From: JBAYIE01 sp041665785
GTDB lineage: Bacteria; Bacteroidota; Bacteroidia; UKL13-3
Direction: 5' to 3'
NCBI GenBank assembly: GCA_041665785.1
Contig: JBAYIE010000007.1
Location: 45,379 to 109,378 of the forward strand
DNA length: 64,000 bases
A program made the position numbers and the translations under genes. The notes beneath the pieces were generated by a model that was given only the letters and a program-made list of their open reading frames with translations, was not told the DNA's origin and ran no database searches. Shown here piece by piece: positions 27,604 to 34,941 of this stretch (positions are counted from its first letter, which is position 1; the number at the start of each line of letters is the position of its first letter).

Positions 27604-28197
27604 ATGAAAGTTAAAGAGGCCATCAACCATATTCTGGGTCTGATGGAAAAACAGTTGCCTACCAACCTGTTCTACCACAGTGTACACCATGTTAGTGATG
27701 TTATGGAATCGGCCAAACAGCTGGCTGCCATGGAGAAAATAACCGGTTACGAGAAAGATTTGCTGTTTACCGCAGTGGCTTATCACGACAGTGGATTTCT
27801 GTATCAGGTAAAGGAACACGAGGCCCGTGGCTGTGAAATTGTACGCGAATGGTTGCCCGGATATGGGTTCAACGTAGAAGAAATAGACCGGATTTGCGGA
27901 ATGATTATGGCTACCCGGATCCCGCAAACTCCCCATAATTTGCTTGAACAAATTATTTGCGATGCCGATCTGGATTACCTGGGGAGAAATGATTTCTGGA
28001 CCATCGGCAATAAGTTATTTATGGAACTTACCGACATGGGAATTCTTAAAAGTGAGGAAGAATGGAACAAATTGCAGTTGAATTTCCTTTCGCATCACCA
28101 GTATTTCACCGATAGTGCAATTCGGATCCGCAACGAAATGAAACTTGAACATCTGAAGAAAATAGATGATATTGTGAAGTCTTACCAACATGGATAA
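27604..28197 (+). CDS. HD-domain metal-dependent phosphohydrolase
   Basis: A 197-residue cytosolic protein. I chose the ATG at 27604 (MKVKEAINHILG) because a perfect -7 element ends six bases before it; an upstream TTG at 27562 would lie inside the regulatory dyad. The HD signature is present: FYHSVHHVSDV (H25/H28/H29), AYHDSG (H61-D62) and ICDADLDYLG. Such proteins hydrolyse nucleotides or cyclic nucleotides. Because it is divergent from a two-component pair and shares a promoter signature with two cyclase transcription units, cAMP is a reasonable but unproven substrate. It lies two bases before the Usp gene, in one operon. Confidence 0.88.
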   Translation: MKVKEAINHILGLMEKQLPTNLFYHSVHHVSDVMESAKQLAAMEKITGYEKDLLFTAVAYHDSGFLYQVKEHEARGCEIVREWLPGYGFNVEEIDRICGMIMATRIPQTPHNLLEQIICDADLDYLGRNDFWTIGNKLFMELTDMGILKSEEEWNKLQLNFLSHHQYFTDSAIRIRNEMKLEHLKKIDDIVKSYQHG

Positions 28198-28199
28198 TT

Positions 28200-29081
28200 A
28201 TGGAAACCGAAAAATCTAAAATTCTTGTACCCACCGATTTTAGTGAGGTGGCAGAAAATGCAGTAGCCCATGCTGCGGCCATTGCCAACAAAAGTGGAGA
28301 AGAAGTGTGGTTACTCCATGTATTTGATAACAACTCCAAATCGACGCTGAAAAAGCAAAAAGAAGGAATTGAACATTTGCTTGAAAAGTTGGGCAAATTG
28401 TGTGAAGGGTACAAAACCAAATATGGCGTATCGTTTAAATTTACCCTGAAAGAAGGGAGTATCTTCAGTACCATTGGCGAAGTAGCTTCTGAAATCGGAG
28501 CTTCTATCATGGTTATGGGTACGCATGGCGTATTGGGTGTTCAGAAAATTGTCGGCGCTTATGCCTTAAAGGTTGTTGCTTCAAGTAAAATTCCGGTTGT
28601 AATTGTACAGGAAAAAGCACCGGTGAATGGTACCTACCTTAAGCTGGTTTCGCCCATTGACGGAAGTGTAGAGACCAAACAAAAAACCTTGCAAACCATT
28701 AGCCTGGCAAAAACACTGGGAGCTAAAGTATTTTTATTCCGTCAGAAGGGATACGATGATTACCTTGATGACCTGATTACCCTGAACGCCCGTTTTGTAG
28801 AGAAATACCTCAGCGAACATAAAGTAGATTATGAAGTAGTGGATCAGGCAAAAAACAGCAAGAATTTTGCACGCGATTTCATTCAATTCTCCAAATCCAT
28901 TGAAGCGGATATGATCATTATTCTGACTACTGCTGAAAAAGGTTTGAAAGACATCATCATCGGACCGGAAGAACAAGCCGTGATCAACAATGAAGAACAG
29001 ATACCGGTGATGTGCGTAAATCCATTGCAGAATATTTACCGCTCAGAGCGTCTTTCATCGGCAGTAAATCTTTCTTTTTAA
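28200..29081 (+). CDS. Universal stress protein, tandem UspA domains
   Basis: A 293-residue cytosolic protein with two Usp domains. The first (about 5-145) opens KILVPTDFSEVAENAVAHA and contains MVMGTHGVLG, close to the ATP-binding loop pattern. The second (about 150-293) opens LKLVSPIDGSVETKQ and has IIILTTAEKG. It follows the HD gene by two bases, so expression is coupled. Usp proteins of this type can bind ATP or cAMP (known for some mycobacterial members), which would fit the cyclase-rich neighbourhood (inference). It converges on the CCG protein gene with a 13-base gap. Confidence 0.88.
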   Translation: METEKSKILVPTDFSEVAENAVAHAAAIANKSGEEVWLLHVFDNNSKSTLKKQKEGIEHLLEKLGKLCEGYKTKYGVSFKFTLKEGSIFSTIGEVASEIGASIMVMGTHGVLGVQKIVGAYALKVVASSKIPVVIVQEKAPVNGTYLKLVSPIDGSVETKQKTLQTISLAKTLGAKVFLFRQKGYDDYLDDLITLNARFVEKYLSEHKVDYEVVDQAKNSKNFARDFIQFSKSIEADMIIILTTAEKGLKDIIIGPEEQAVINNEEQIPVMCVNPLQNIYRSERLSSAVNLSF

Positions 29082-29094
29082 CGGTACCCGCTCC

Positions 29095-29883
29095 TTATAA
29101 ATCCATAGCTTCCGCCACAAGTTCGGCCAGGTCTTTTACAGCTATGGCCTCTTCTTTGTTATGATGTTTTACACCATCGCGCAGCATGGTCATGCAAAAC
29201 GGACAGGCAGAAGCCACAATATTGGATTGGGTTTCCAGCATATCGTCGGCACGTTCAATATTTACTTCACGGGTTCCGGTCTCGGCCTCCTTAAACATTT
29301 GAGCACCTCCGGCACCGCAACATAAACCATTGGCTTTGCTCCGTTTCATTTCCACCAGGGCTGCATCCAGCTTACCGATGAGTTCACGCGGGGCTTCATA
29401 AATATCGTTGGCACGTCCCAGATAACAGGAATCGTGGTAAGTAATACGCTGACCTTTGAAGGCACCACCACGTATGGATAACTTTCCCTCCTCCAGCAAT
29501 TGATTGATCAGGGTCGTATGGTGAAGTACCTCATAAGCTCCTCCCAATTCGGGATATTCATTTTTAAGCGTATTGAAACAATGCGGACAACCGGTCACTA
29601 TTTTTTTTACCCCGTATCCATTCATGGTGGCAATGTTTTGCATGGCCAACATCTGAAATAAAAACTCATTGCCGGCCCGTTTTGCAGGATCACCTGTACA
29701 GGCTTCTTCGGTACCCAAAATGGCAAATTCTATTCCGGCTGCATGCAGAATTCTGGCTATGGCTTTGGTTATCTTTTGTGCCCGTTCATCAAAACTACCT
29801 GCGCATCCTACCCAGAACAGGATGTCGGCTTCTTTGCCTTGTGCGGCCAGATCGGCCAGTGTATTCACTTTAAATTCGCTCAT
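29095..29883 (-). CDS. CCG-domain (Fe-S)-binding oxidoreductase subunit, HdrB/LutA/GlpC-like
   Basis: A 262-residue protein with two cysteine-rich CCG domains. The first has FWVGCAGSFDERA, then the cysteine of TEEACTGDP and VTGCPHCFNTL. The second has TYHDSCYLGRAND, GLCCGAGGAQMF and ASACPFCMTML. These domains bind non-cubane or 4Fe-4S clusters in heterodisulfide reductase, lactate and glycolate oxidase subunits. The usual ferredoxin-domain partner is not visible in this window, so the partner must be elsewhere. Cytosolic or membrane-associated electron transfer is the general role. Confidence 0.88.
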   Translation of the reverse strand: MSEFKVNTLADLAAQGKEADILFWVGCAGSFDERAQKITKAIARILHAAGIEFAILGTEEACTGDPAKRAGNEFLFQMLAMQNIATMNGYGVKKIVTGCPHCFNTLKNEYPELGGAYEVLHHTTLINQLLEEGKLSIRGGAFKGQRITYHDSCYLGRANDIYEAPRELIGKLDAALVEMKRSKANGLCCGAGGAQMFKEAETGTREVNIERADDMLETQSNIVASACPFCMTMLRDGVKHHNKEEAIAVKDLAELVAEAMDL

Positions 29884-29921
29884 GTACCGAAATTTGTGAG
29901 CAATTTAGTCCTTTTCATCCT

Positions 29922-29960
29922 AAAAAAAAGAGGCTATCTGTAAAACAGACAGCCTCTTTA
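29922..29960 (-). terminator. Intrinsic terminator of the T9SS gene at 29979
   Basis: The hairpin AAAGAGGCT...AGCCTCTTT has an internal CTGT/ACAG pair and a short AAA loop. On the minus strand it is followed by a run of eight T. It lies 19 bases after the stop of the minus-strand gene. Confidence 0.8.
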
Positions 29961-29978
29961 AGTCGGATGCAAATACGT

Positions 29979-30890
29979 TTACTGAAGCATCAGTTTATTG
30001 AACGATTTTTTTCCATCGGCAGTTACCTCAATGGTATACAAACCTTTTACCAGATGGTGTAAATCGAGATTCAGCATTTGCGTTTGAACAGCATTGGTAT
30101 GCAGGATAGATTTACCGGTAATATCATAAATAGTGACTTGTGCAACGTTGACTGTTTGATTCAGATCAATGGTCAAACGATCCTTTGCAGGGTTTGGATA
30201 CATTACAACCGGATTTGCCGATAGCTTTTCGATTCCGTTGGTAGAAGCAGTGGGTTCCCAATAATATTTATTGCTGATGGTTCCGTTCATGTTGGCGTAC
30301 GACATCAACAATTGCCAGTGTGGCGTAAACTGATGAAACTGCACCAGCGTATCTGTTGTTCCGGTTGCATACGATTTTATCATGGCCACATTGTTGTATG
30401 TTTTGGTGCTTACTTTCAGTGTTCCGTAACCGACATAATGCCTGTTCATACCATAATAAATAATCGAATCGTATGGATGCCCGAATACGATAGCGGTATC
30501 GTTCTTTTTTTCTACTGCGCCGCTTCCTGAGCCTTTGGTTCCTGTTTTTACGTAGCAGGTAGTTTTGTCCTCATAGAAAGCATAGGGCGCCAATTCGGGT
30601 GTACCCAGATTGATTTTTTCGGCCCAATCAGCATTGGGGATACTGTCTTTGATGGTGGCCGGTAAGGTAGCCGGATCCACAATAGAGAAAGTAGTCACCG
30701 TGGTTAATGCGGCAGCACTGTAATCCCAGGTTTGATTAGCACCCGGAGTTGCCTGATTAATGGTATTGGTGATTTGAAACAGGGAATAATTGGTACCAAA
30801 GGGTGGTACATGATTTTCGATCACAACCTGTGCATGTGCAATAACCGAAATTCCAAAAGCGAGGATTAAGGAAGTAAAGATTCTTTTCAT
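29979..30890 (-). CDS. Secreted protein with T9SS type A sorting domain
   Basis: A 303-residue secreted protein. The signal peptide ends at ISVIAHAQ. The body (about 20-225) is beta-rich and I do not recognise its family. The C-terminal 75 residues form a T9SS sorting tail (VVMYPNPAKDRLTIDL, then GLYTIEVTADGKKSFNKLMLQ). It is a single-gene transcript: a perfect TACATTTG -7 element lies about 25 bases upstream and a hairpin terminator follows. Function unknown. Confidence 0.85.
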   Translation of the reverse strand: MKRIFTSLILAFGISVIAHAQVVIENHVPPFGTNYSLFQITNTINQATPGANQTWDYSAAALTTVTTFSIVDPATLPATIKDSIPNADWAEKINLGTPELAPYAFYEDKTTCYVKTGTKGSGSGAVEKKNDTAIVFGHPYDSIIYYGMNRHYVGYGTLKVSTKTYNNVAMIKSYATGTTDTLVQFHQFTPHWQLLMSYANMNGTISNKYYWEPTASTNGIEKLSANPVVMYPNPAKDRLTIDLNQTVNVAQVTIYDITGKSILHTNAVQTQMLNLDLHHLVKGLYTIEVTADGKKSFNKLMLQ

Positions 30891-30914
30891 ATCCGTGGAT
30901 TTAATTGGTTAAAT

Positions 30915-30922
30915 CAAATGTA
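30915..30922 (-). promoter_or_regulatory. -7 promoter element of the T9SS gene
   Basis: On the minus strand TACATTTG, a perfect TAnnTTTG match, lies about 25 bases before the ATG at 30890. I see no strong -33 TTG. Confidence 0.5.
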
Positions 30923-31020
30923 TGAAAGGAAAAATAGATTTGGAAAACAGCGCATCAATTTATTCTCCGTTGTTGTATGTGAGAAACTATTCCAACAGCC
31001 GCTAAGCCGCATCCATGGCT

Positions 31021-33549
31021 TTAAAAGGTGAGGGCAATACCCATGGTAATACCCCATGAGCGTACATTCAGATTGTTGAGGTAGGTCAATCTTTTAACAT
31101 ACCCCAACTGAATAAACCGAAAAATATTTTCGAATCCGAATCCGATTTCAGCATAGGGTTTATCCTTGAACGCATAAACCTGCGATAGCATCAATCCCTT
31201 TTCATCTGTGGCGGGTATCAGGTTGCGATTGGCATCGCTCAGGTGACCGTAACAACCTTTTATAAATGCAAAATTACGGAGGTGCCAGCGACGTAAAAGT
31301 GGAATTCGGTTGGTAAACATTCCTTCAAAATGCTGTACATAAAATACATGGGAATATTGATCGGCAATGAATTCGTATAGATTCATCAGGCCATAATTGA
31401 AATTGCTGTAGATGATGGTTGAATTGCCCCTTGCCACATCCAGCAAGGGATAGGGAATAGCACCAAATATTTTTCCGGATACCAACCGAAAATCGGCATT
31501 CCCGAATAAACCGGTGGTCAGGTGTTGCTCAATGGAAAGTTGAATGCGCTGATAATTAAAATGACTGTTTAGTACATTTTTCAAAGCCCTTGTATACGAC
31601 AAAGTGAGGGCAGGAATCCGGGTGCGCACCACACGCAGTCGATCAATGCCCCTGTTTACCATCACTTCTTTGTAAGCAAAGCGTATATCGCCTGTTAACT
31701 CAGTGGTTGTAAAACTTGGGGAAAGGTTAGACGAAATATCTGCCAGACCCGGGTTTCTGCGGTATGCAAAAACAAAACTGCCAACAGGAGCAAAAAAGGT
31801 ATTCGAAGCAGTAAGTCGCAGACACCAATCGCGTTTGATTTGACGCACAAATGTTAAACGGTTATCAACGGTCTTGTTGATTCGGGAGCCGCGTGCAGCA
31901 AAAGCCAGGGTGGCAAAAATATTAGCACCATTTCGCGCTCCCATCTGATTTGCTGAGGCGTCCGTAATTCCCAGAATATCGTAATCTGATTTGGTGAAAA
32001 AACCAACCGTAGTCCAGCGTTGATGATTGATGATCCGATCTGCACCGGCTCCGTATTTAAATTTCCCATCCTGTGTACCGTATGCTACGTAACATTTATA
32101 ATACATGTTGCGCGAAAAGTGAGGATTGGTTCTGAATCCGAATCGAAAACGCAAATGCTCAACTTCGTTGTATCCCAGCAAAAAAACATAAGGTCCCAAA
32201 TCAAATTTTCCGATACGGTAATGGCCTTCAATAACAAGTCGAACCACATCAATATATGTTTTAATAGCCGGTATTTTCTTAACCGAATCAATCATACACG
32301 TCATGCGTTCTTCAACGGGTGTAAAGGATTCAGTGCGAACGTTGTTCCAATAAAGGCTATCTCGTTCATAGATATCCGGTTCCTTTTCTACCCGGTTGTC
32401 GTAAAAAGAAACAGGATGAGGCTTGTTTACCAGAATTCCGGAATTCATCGTATAGGATTTCAGGATAAACCCGCTGGAATTTTTAGAAACCTGCGCAATA
32501 TCGATTATGCCACGTGATTTAACGGGGATCCAGGGTCCTGCTTCGGTTTGTACCAGCTCTTGTTGAATTTTTAACTTATCGATGAAATTGATATTGGCAC
32601 TTTTGGCCAGTTCTACATGAATTTGTTTGATGGCAAAACTGGAATCCGCAATCCAAATGGTGCCCAAAAACCCCAGATCCTCTTCACGTCTTAAATGCAA
32701 CTGTATCTCATAACATTTTTTATGATCGAGCCATACCGAATCTTTCAGGGTATAGAGATAATAATCCATGCTGTTATCCGCTATCGGAGAAATAAAGTCT
32801 TTCGACAGGTACCGGATCCAGTTCTGGTAGAAATCGAACTGCACTACATTGGTTCCGATAATATCTGTGAGGTAACTTTCTTTTTCGGCACCATATCCGG
32901 TGATGTTGTGCGCCAGTATAATATCTTTATGCAGCGAAGGAGAATTATTCTGATAATAACGTGAGTACGATTCACTCAGAAAAACAGGCAGGATGTATTT
33001 TCCTTCTTCATTCTTAAACTGATTAACGGTATCAAAAAGACTGCGGATAGGAGCAAACATCTTCTGCTCCTTCATTTTTTCGGAAATATTGTTCATCGAC
33101 ACATTCAGCTTGGTATAACTGTTGTATTCGAAGCATTGTAGATTTTTAAAACTGTTGCGATCGCGATTTTGCTGTGCCAGCCGTATGATGCGCAAAGCCG
33201 GATTAACACCGGGATGAATCACCACTTCCCGGAGTTCATTCACATCCGGTTCAAGTTCCAGATTGATTTGCTGCGTTTCTCCGGTACGGACCCGTTTATA
33301 TACTGTCCGGTATCCAACATAACTTACAACCAACGTATCGCAGGGCATGCTGCAACTTAAATGGTAACGTCCTTCGAAATCGGAAGTCGTTCCGGTGCGC
33401 GTACCTTTATAATAAACGCTTACAAAAGGCAATACTTCACGCGTACCCTTTTCTGTTATTTTTCCTGTAACCACAGTTTCCTGCTGTGCTGATGACTGGA
33501 AAAACGAAAAGAATATGCTAACTACTATAAACCAGCGAAGAATGATCAC
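31021..33549 (-). CDS. DUF5686 and carboxypeptidase-regulatory-like domain outer-membrane protein
   Basis: An 842-residue exported protein. The signal peptide ends at FFQSSAQ. A CarboxypepD_reg-like domain follows (VVTGKITEKGTREVLPFVSVYYKGT, about 24-110), then the long DUF5686 part, which is predicted to be a beta-barrel-rich outer-membrane domain (ending YVKRLTYLNNLNVRSWGITMGIALTF). The family is widespread in Bacteroidota and its function is unclear. The start overlaps the stop of the cyclophilin gene by four bases (ATGA), so the two are translationally coupled, possibly for folding of this protein in the periplasm (inference). Confidence 0.88.
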   Translation of the reverse strand: MIILRWFIVVSIFFSFFQSSAQQETVVTGKITEKGTREVLPFVSVYYKGTRTGTTSDFEGRYHLSCSMPCDTLVVSYVGYRTVYKRVRTGETQQINLELEPDVNELREVVIHPGVNPALRIIRLAQQNRDRNSFKNLQCFEYNSYTKLNVSMNNISEKMKEQKMFAPIRSLFDTVNQFKNEEGKYILPVFLSESYSRYYQNNSPSLHKDIILAHNITGYGAEKESYLTDIIGTNVVQFDFYQNWIRYLSKDFISPIADNSMDYYLYTLKDSVWLDHKKCYEIQLHLRREEDLGFLGTIWIADSSFAIKQIHVELAKSANINFIDKLKIQQELVQTEAGPWIPVKSRGIIDIAQVSKNSSGFILKSYTMNSGILVNKPHPVSFYDNRVEKEPDIYERDSLYWNNVRTESFTPVEERMTCMIDSVKKIPAIKTYIDVVRLVIEGHYRIGKFDLGPYVFLLGYNEVEHLRFRFGFRTNPHFSRNMYYKCYVAYGTQDGKFKYGAGADRIINHQRWTTVGFFTKSDYDILGITDASANQMGARNGANIFATLAFAARGSRINKTVDNRLTFVRQIKRDWCLRLTASNTFFAPVGSFVFAYRRNPGLADISSNLSPSFTTTELTGDIRFAYKEVMVNRGIDRLRVVRTRIPALTLSYTRALKNVLNSHFNYQRIQLSIEQHLTTGLFGNADFRLVSGKIFGAIPYPLLDVARGNSTIIYSNFNYGLMNLYEFIADQYSHVFYVQHFEGMFTNRIPLLRRWHLRNFAFIKGCYGHLSDANRNLIPATDEKGLMLSQVYAFKDKPYAEIGFGFENIFRFIQLGYVKRLTYLNNLNVRSWGITMGIALTF

Positions 33550-34454
33550 TCAATCACAATTTTCATTTTCATGCGAATATCCTGATTCGGACGACTTGCG
33601 CCGTTCACCGGATTGGCAGCAATTTTATCAATCACTTCCAAGCCGCTCAATATTTCACCAAATACAGTATAGGTACCATCCAAATGCGGCGTACCACCAT
33701 AACGCATATAATCTACAATTTGTTCCTGAGATGGCGTATACATCAGAGGGGAGAATTCCTGATCGATCTGGTCTTTCAACATTTTCATATACAATTCGAG
33801 ACCAGCCTGATCGCCCCGGATGTTATAATCTTCCATCTTTGCTTTAACAGAATCCCGACCGGTATATGCCTGCAGCATTTGCATTTTGTTGTTGTAATTC
33901 ATGCCGTTTATGACATTTGATAATTCGGGCCCGGTAAATTTCCTTCCCTGCACAATATAAAACTGGCAACCACTCGATGCCTTTTCCGGATTGTTGTCGC
34001 GGGCTGCAGCAAGTGCTCCTTTTCGATGAAACAATTTCTTATTGAATTCTGCAGGAATGCGGTAACCGATATCTCCTCCACCCAAATTAGCTTCAACTGG
34101 TGCGTTTTTTGAAGTCGGATCTCCTCCCTGGATCATAAAATCCTTGATCACGCGGTGAAACAGCAGGCTGTCATAAAATCCGGAAGCCGCCAATTGAATA
34201 AAATTGGTCCGGTGCATAGGAGTCTCCTTGTACAGGCGAAAGCGCATGGTTCCATATTCTGTTATAATGTCGACAAAGGTGTCCTTTACCACTGGAACCG
34301 TACGGGTAGTTGTTTTCTTAGTGGTACCGATGGTATGGGTTACTTTCGGACTGGCTTCTTTTTTAGGTTTGGCTTTTTGAACCGGCTTTTGTTGAGCATA
34401 TACCGGGCTTACGACGGTAAACAAAAGTATCAGCAACGCATAAAAAGTTTTCAT
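33546..34454 (-). CDS. Periplasmic cyclophilin-type peptidyl-prolyl isomerase
   Basis: I chose the ATG at 34454 (MKTFYALLILLFTVVSPVYAQ, a clear signal peptide, about 302 residues); frames further upstream read non-signal sequence. After a Lys/Thr-rich linker comes the cyclophilin core: FVDIITEYGTMRFRLYKETP, FHRVIKDFMIQGGDP, SSGCQFYIVQG and GTYTVFGEILSGLEVIDKI. A 60- to 80-residue helical insertion lies between the FYIVQG strand and the VFGEIL strand, as in related Bacteroidota proteins. It catalyses proline isomerisation of exported proteins. It is 50 bases after the small gene at 34505 and overlaps the DUF5686 gene by four bases. Confidence 0.92.
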   Translation of the reverse strand: MKTFYALLILLFTVVSPVYAQQKPVQKAKPKKEASPKVTHTIGTTKKTTTRTVPVVKDTFVDIITEYGTMRFRLYKETPMHRTNFIQLAASGFYDSLLFHRVIKDFMIQGGDPTSKNAPVEANLGGGDIGYRIPAEFNKKLFHRKGALAAARDNNPEKASSGCQFYIVQGRKFTGPELSNVINGMNYNNKMQMLQAYTGRDSVKAKMEDYNIRGDQAGLELYMKMLKDQIDQEFSPLMYTPSQEQIVDYMRYGGTPHLDGTYTVFGEILSGLEVIDKIAANPVNGASRPNQDIRMKMKIVIE

Positions 34455-34504
34455 ATTCAGATTTTGCATAGGTTTCAAAATTATAAAGTTGAGGCTTTTT
34501 TCAA

Positions 34505-34879
34505 TCATAAATCTGCCAGCAGGTCATTTTCTTCGTAATACTGCACGATCAGTTTTTTCAGCAGTTCTTCCTGTTGACTTATATCAGCATAAGGTGGTTT
34601 TTCCAACAGTTTATAATGTGGCCAACCATCTTTATCGTAGTGTTCGAATGCGTAATAGCCTTGATAACTAAGCAGTTTACAGGTAGCTACATGCATCAGA
34701 TCCATCTTTTCGTCCTTGCCGTATTCCTTGATTTTTCCAACTTCATTCATTCCGATCAGGTAAAGTATGGCATTCATATCAGGCTTTTTCCCAAATTGTT
34801 TTTTCAACCCGAAAATGATTTTATACCACTTCATTTTTTCGGATTCATCGTTCACACCGGTATTTTTTTCCGCTTCCAT
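34505..34879 (-). CDS. Conserved hypothetical protein
   Basis: A 124-residue cytosolic protein if started at the ATG at 34879 (MEAEKNTG). A TTG three codons earlier lies within the likely -7 element TACTTTGC and is less likely to be used. It has no signal peptide or membrane helix. Visible features are mixed charge and the blocks KWYKIIFGLKKQFGKKPD, LYLIGMNEVG and YYAFEHYDKDGWPHY. I do not recognise the family, though the sequence looks like a folded alpha/beta protein. It is the first gene before the cyclophilin and DUF5686 genes. Function unknown. Confidence 0.7.
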   Translation of the reverse strand: MEAEKNTGVNDESEKMKWYKIIFGLKKQFGKKPDMNAILYLIGMNEVGKIKEYGKDEKMDLMHVATCKLLSYQGYYAFEHYDKDGWPHYKLLEKPPYADISQQEELLKKLIVQYYEENDLLADL

Positions 34880-34909
34880 ATGCTGCAAAGTAATTGAAAA
34901 TGTTAAACG

Positions 34910-34926
34910 AATAACGATACGTTATT
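34910..34926. promoter_or_regulatory. Perfect dyad in a divergent promoter region
   Basis: AATAACG-ATA-CGTTATT is a perfect 7-bp-arm inverted repeat between the divergent genes at 34879 (minus) and 34942 (plus). It may be an operator for either. A start codon lies 16 bases to its right. Confidence 0.45.
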
Positions 34927-34941
34927 TATATTGGTGTACCT

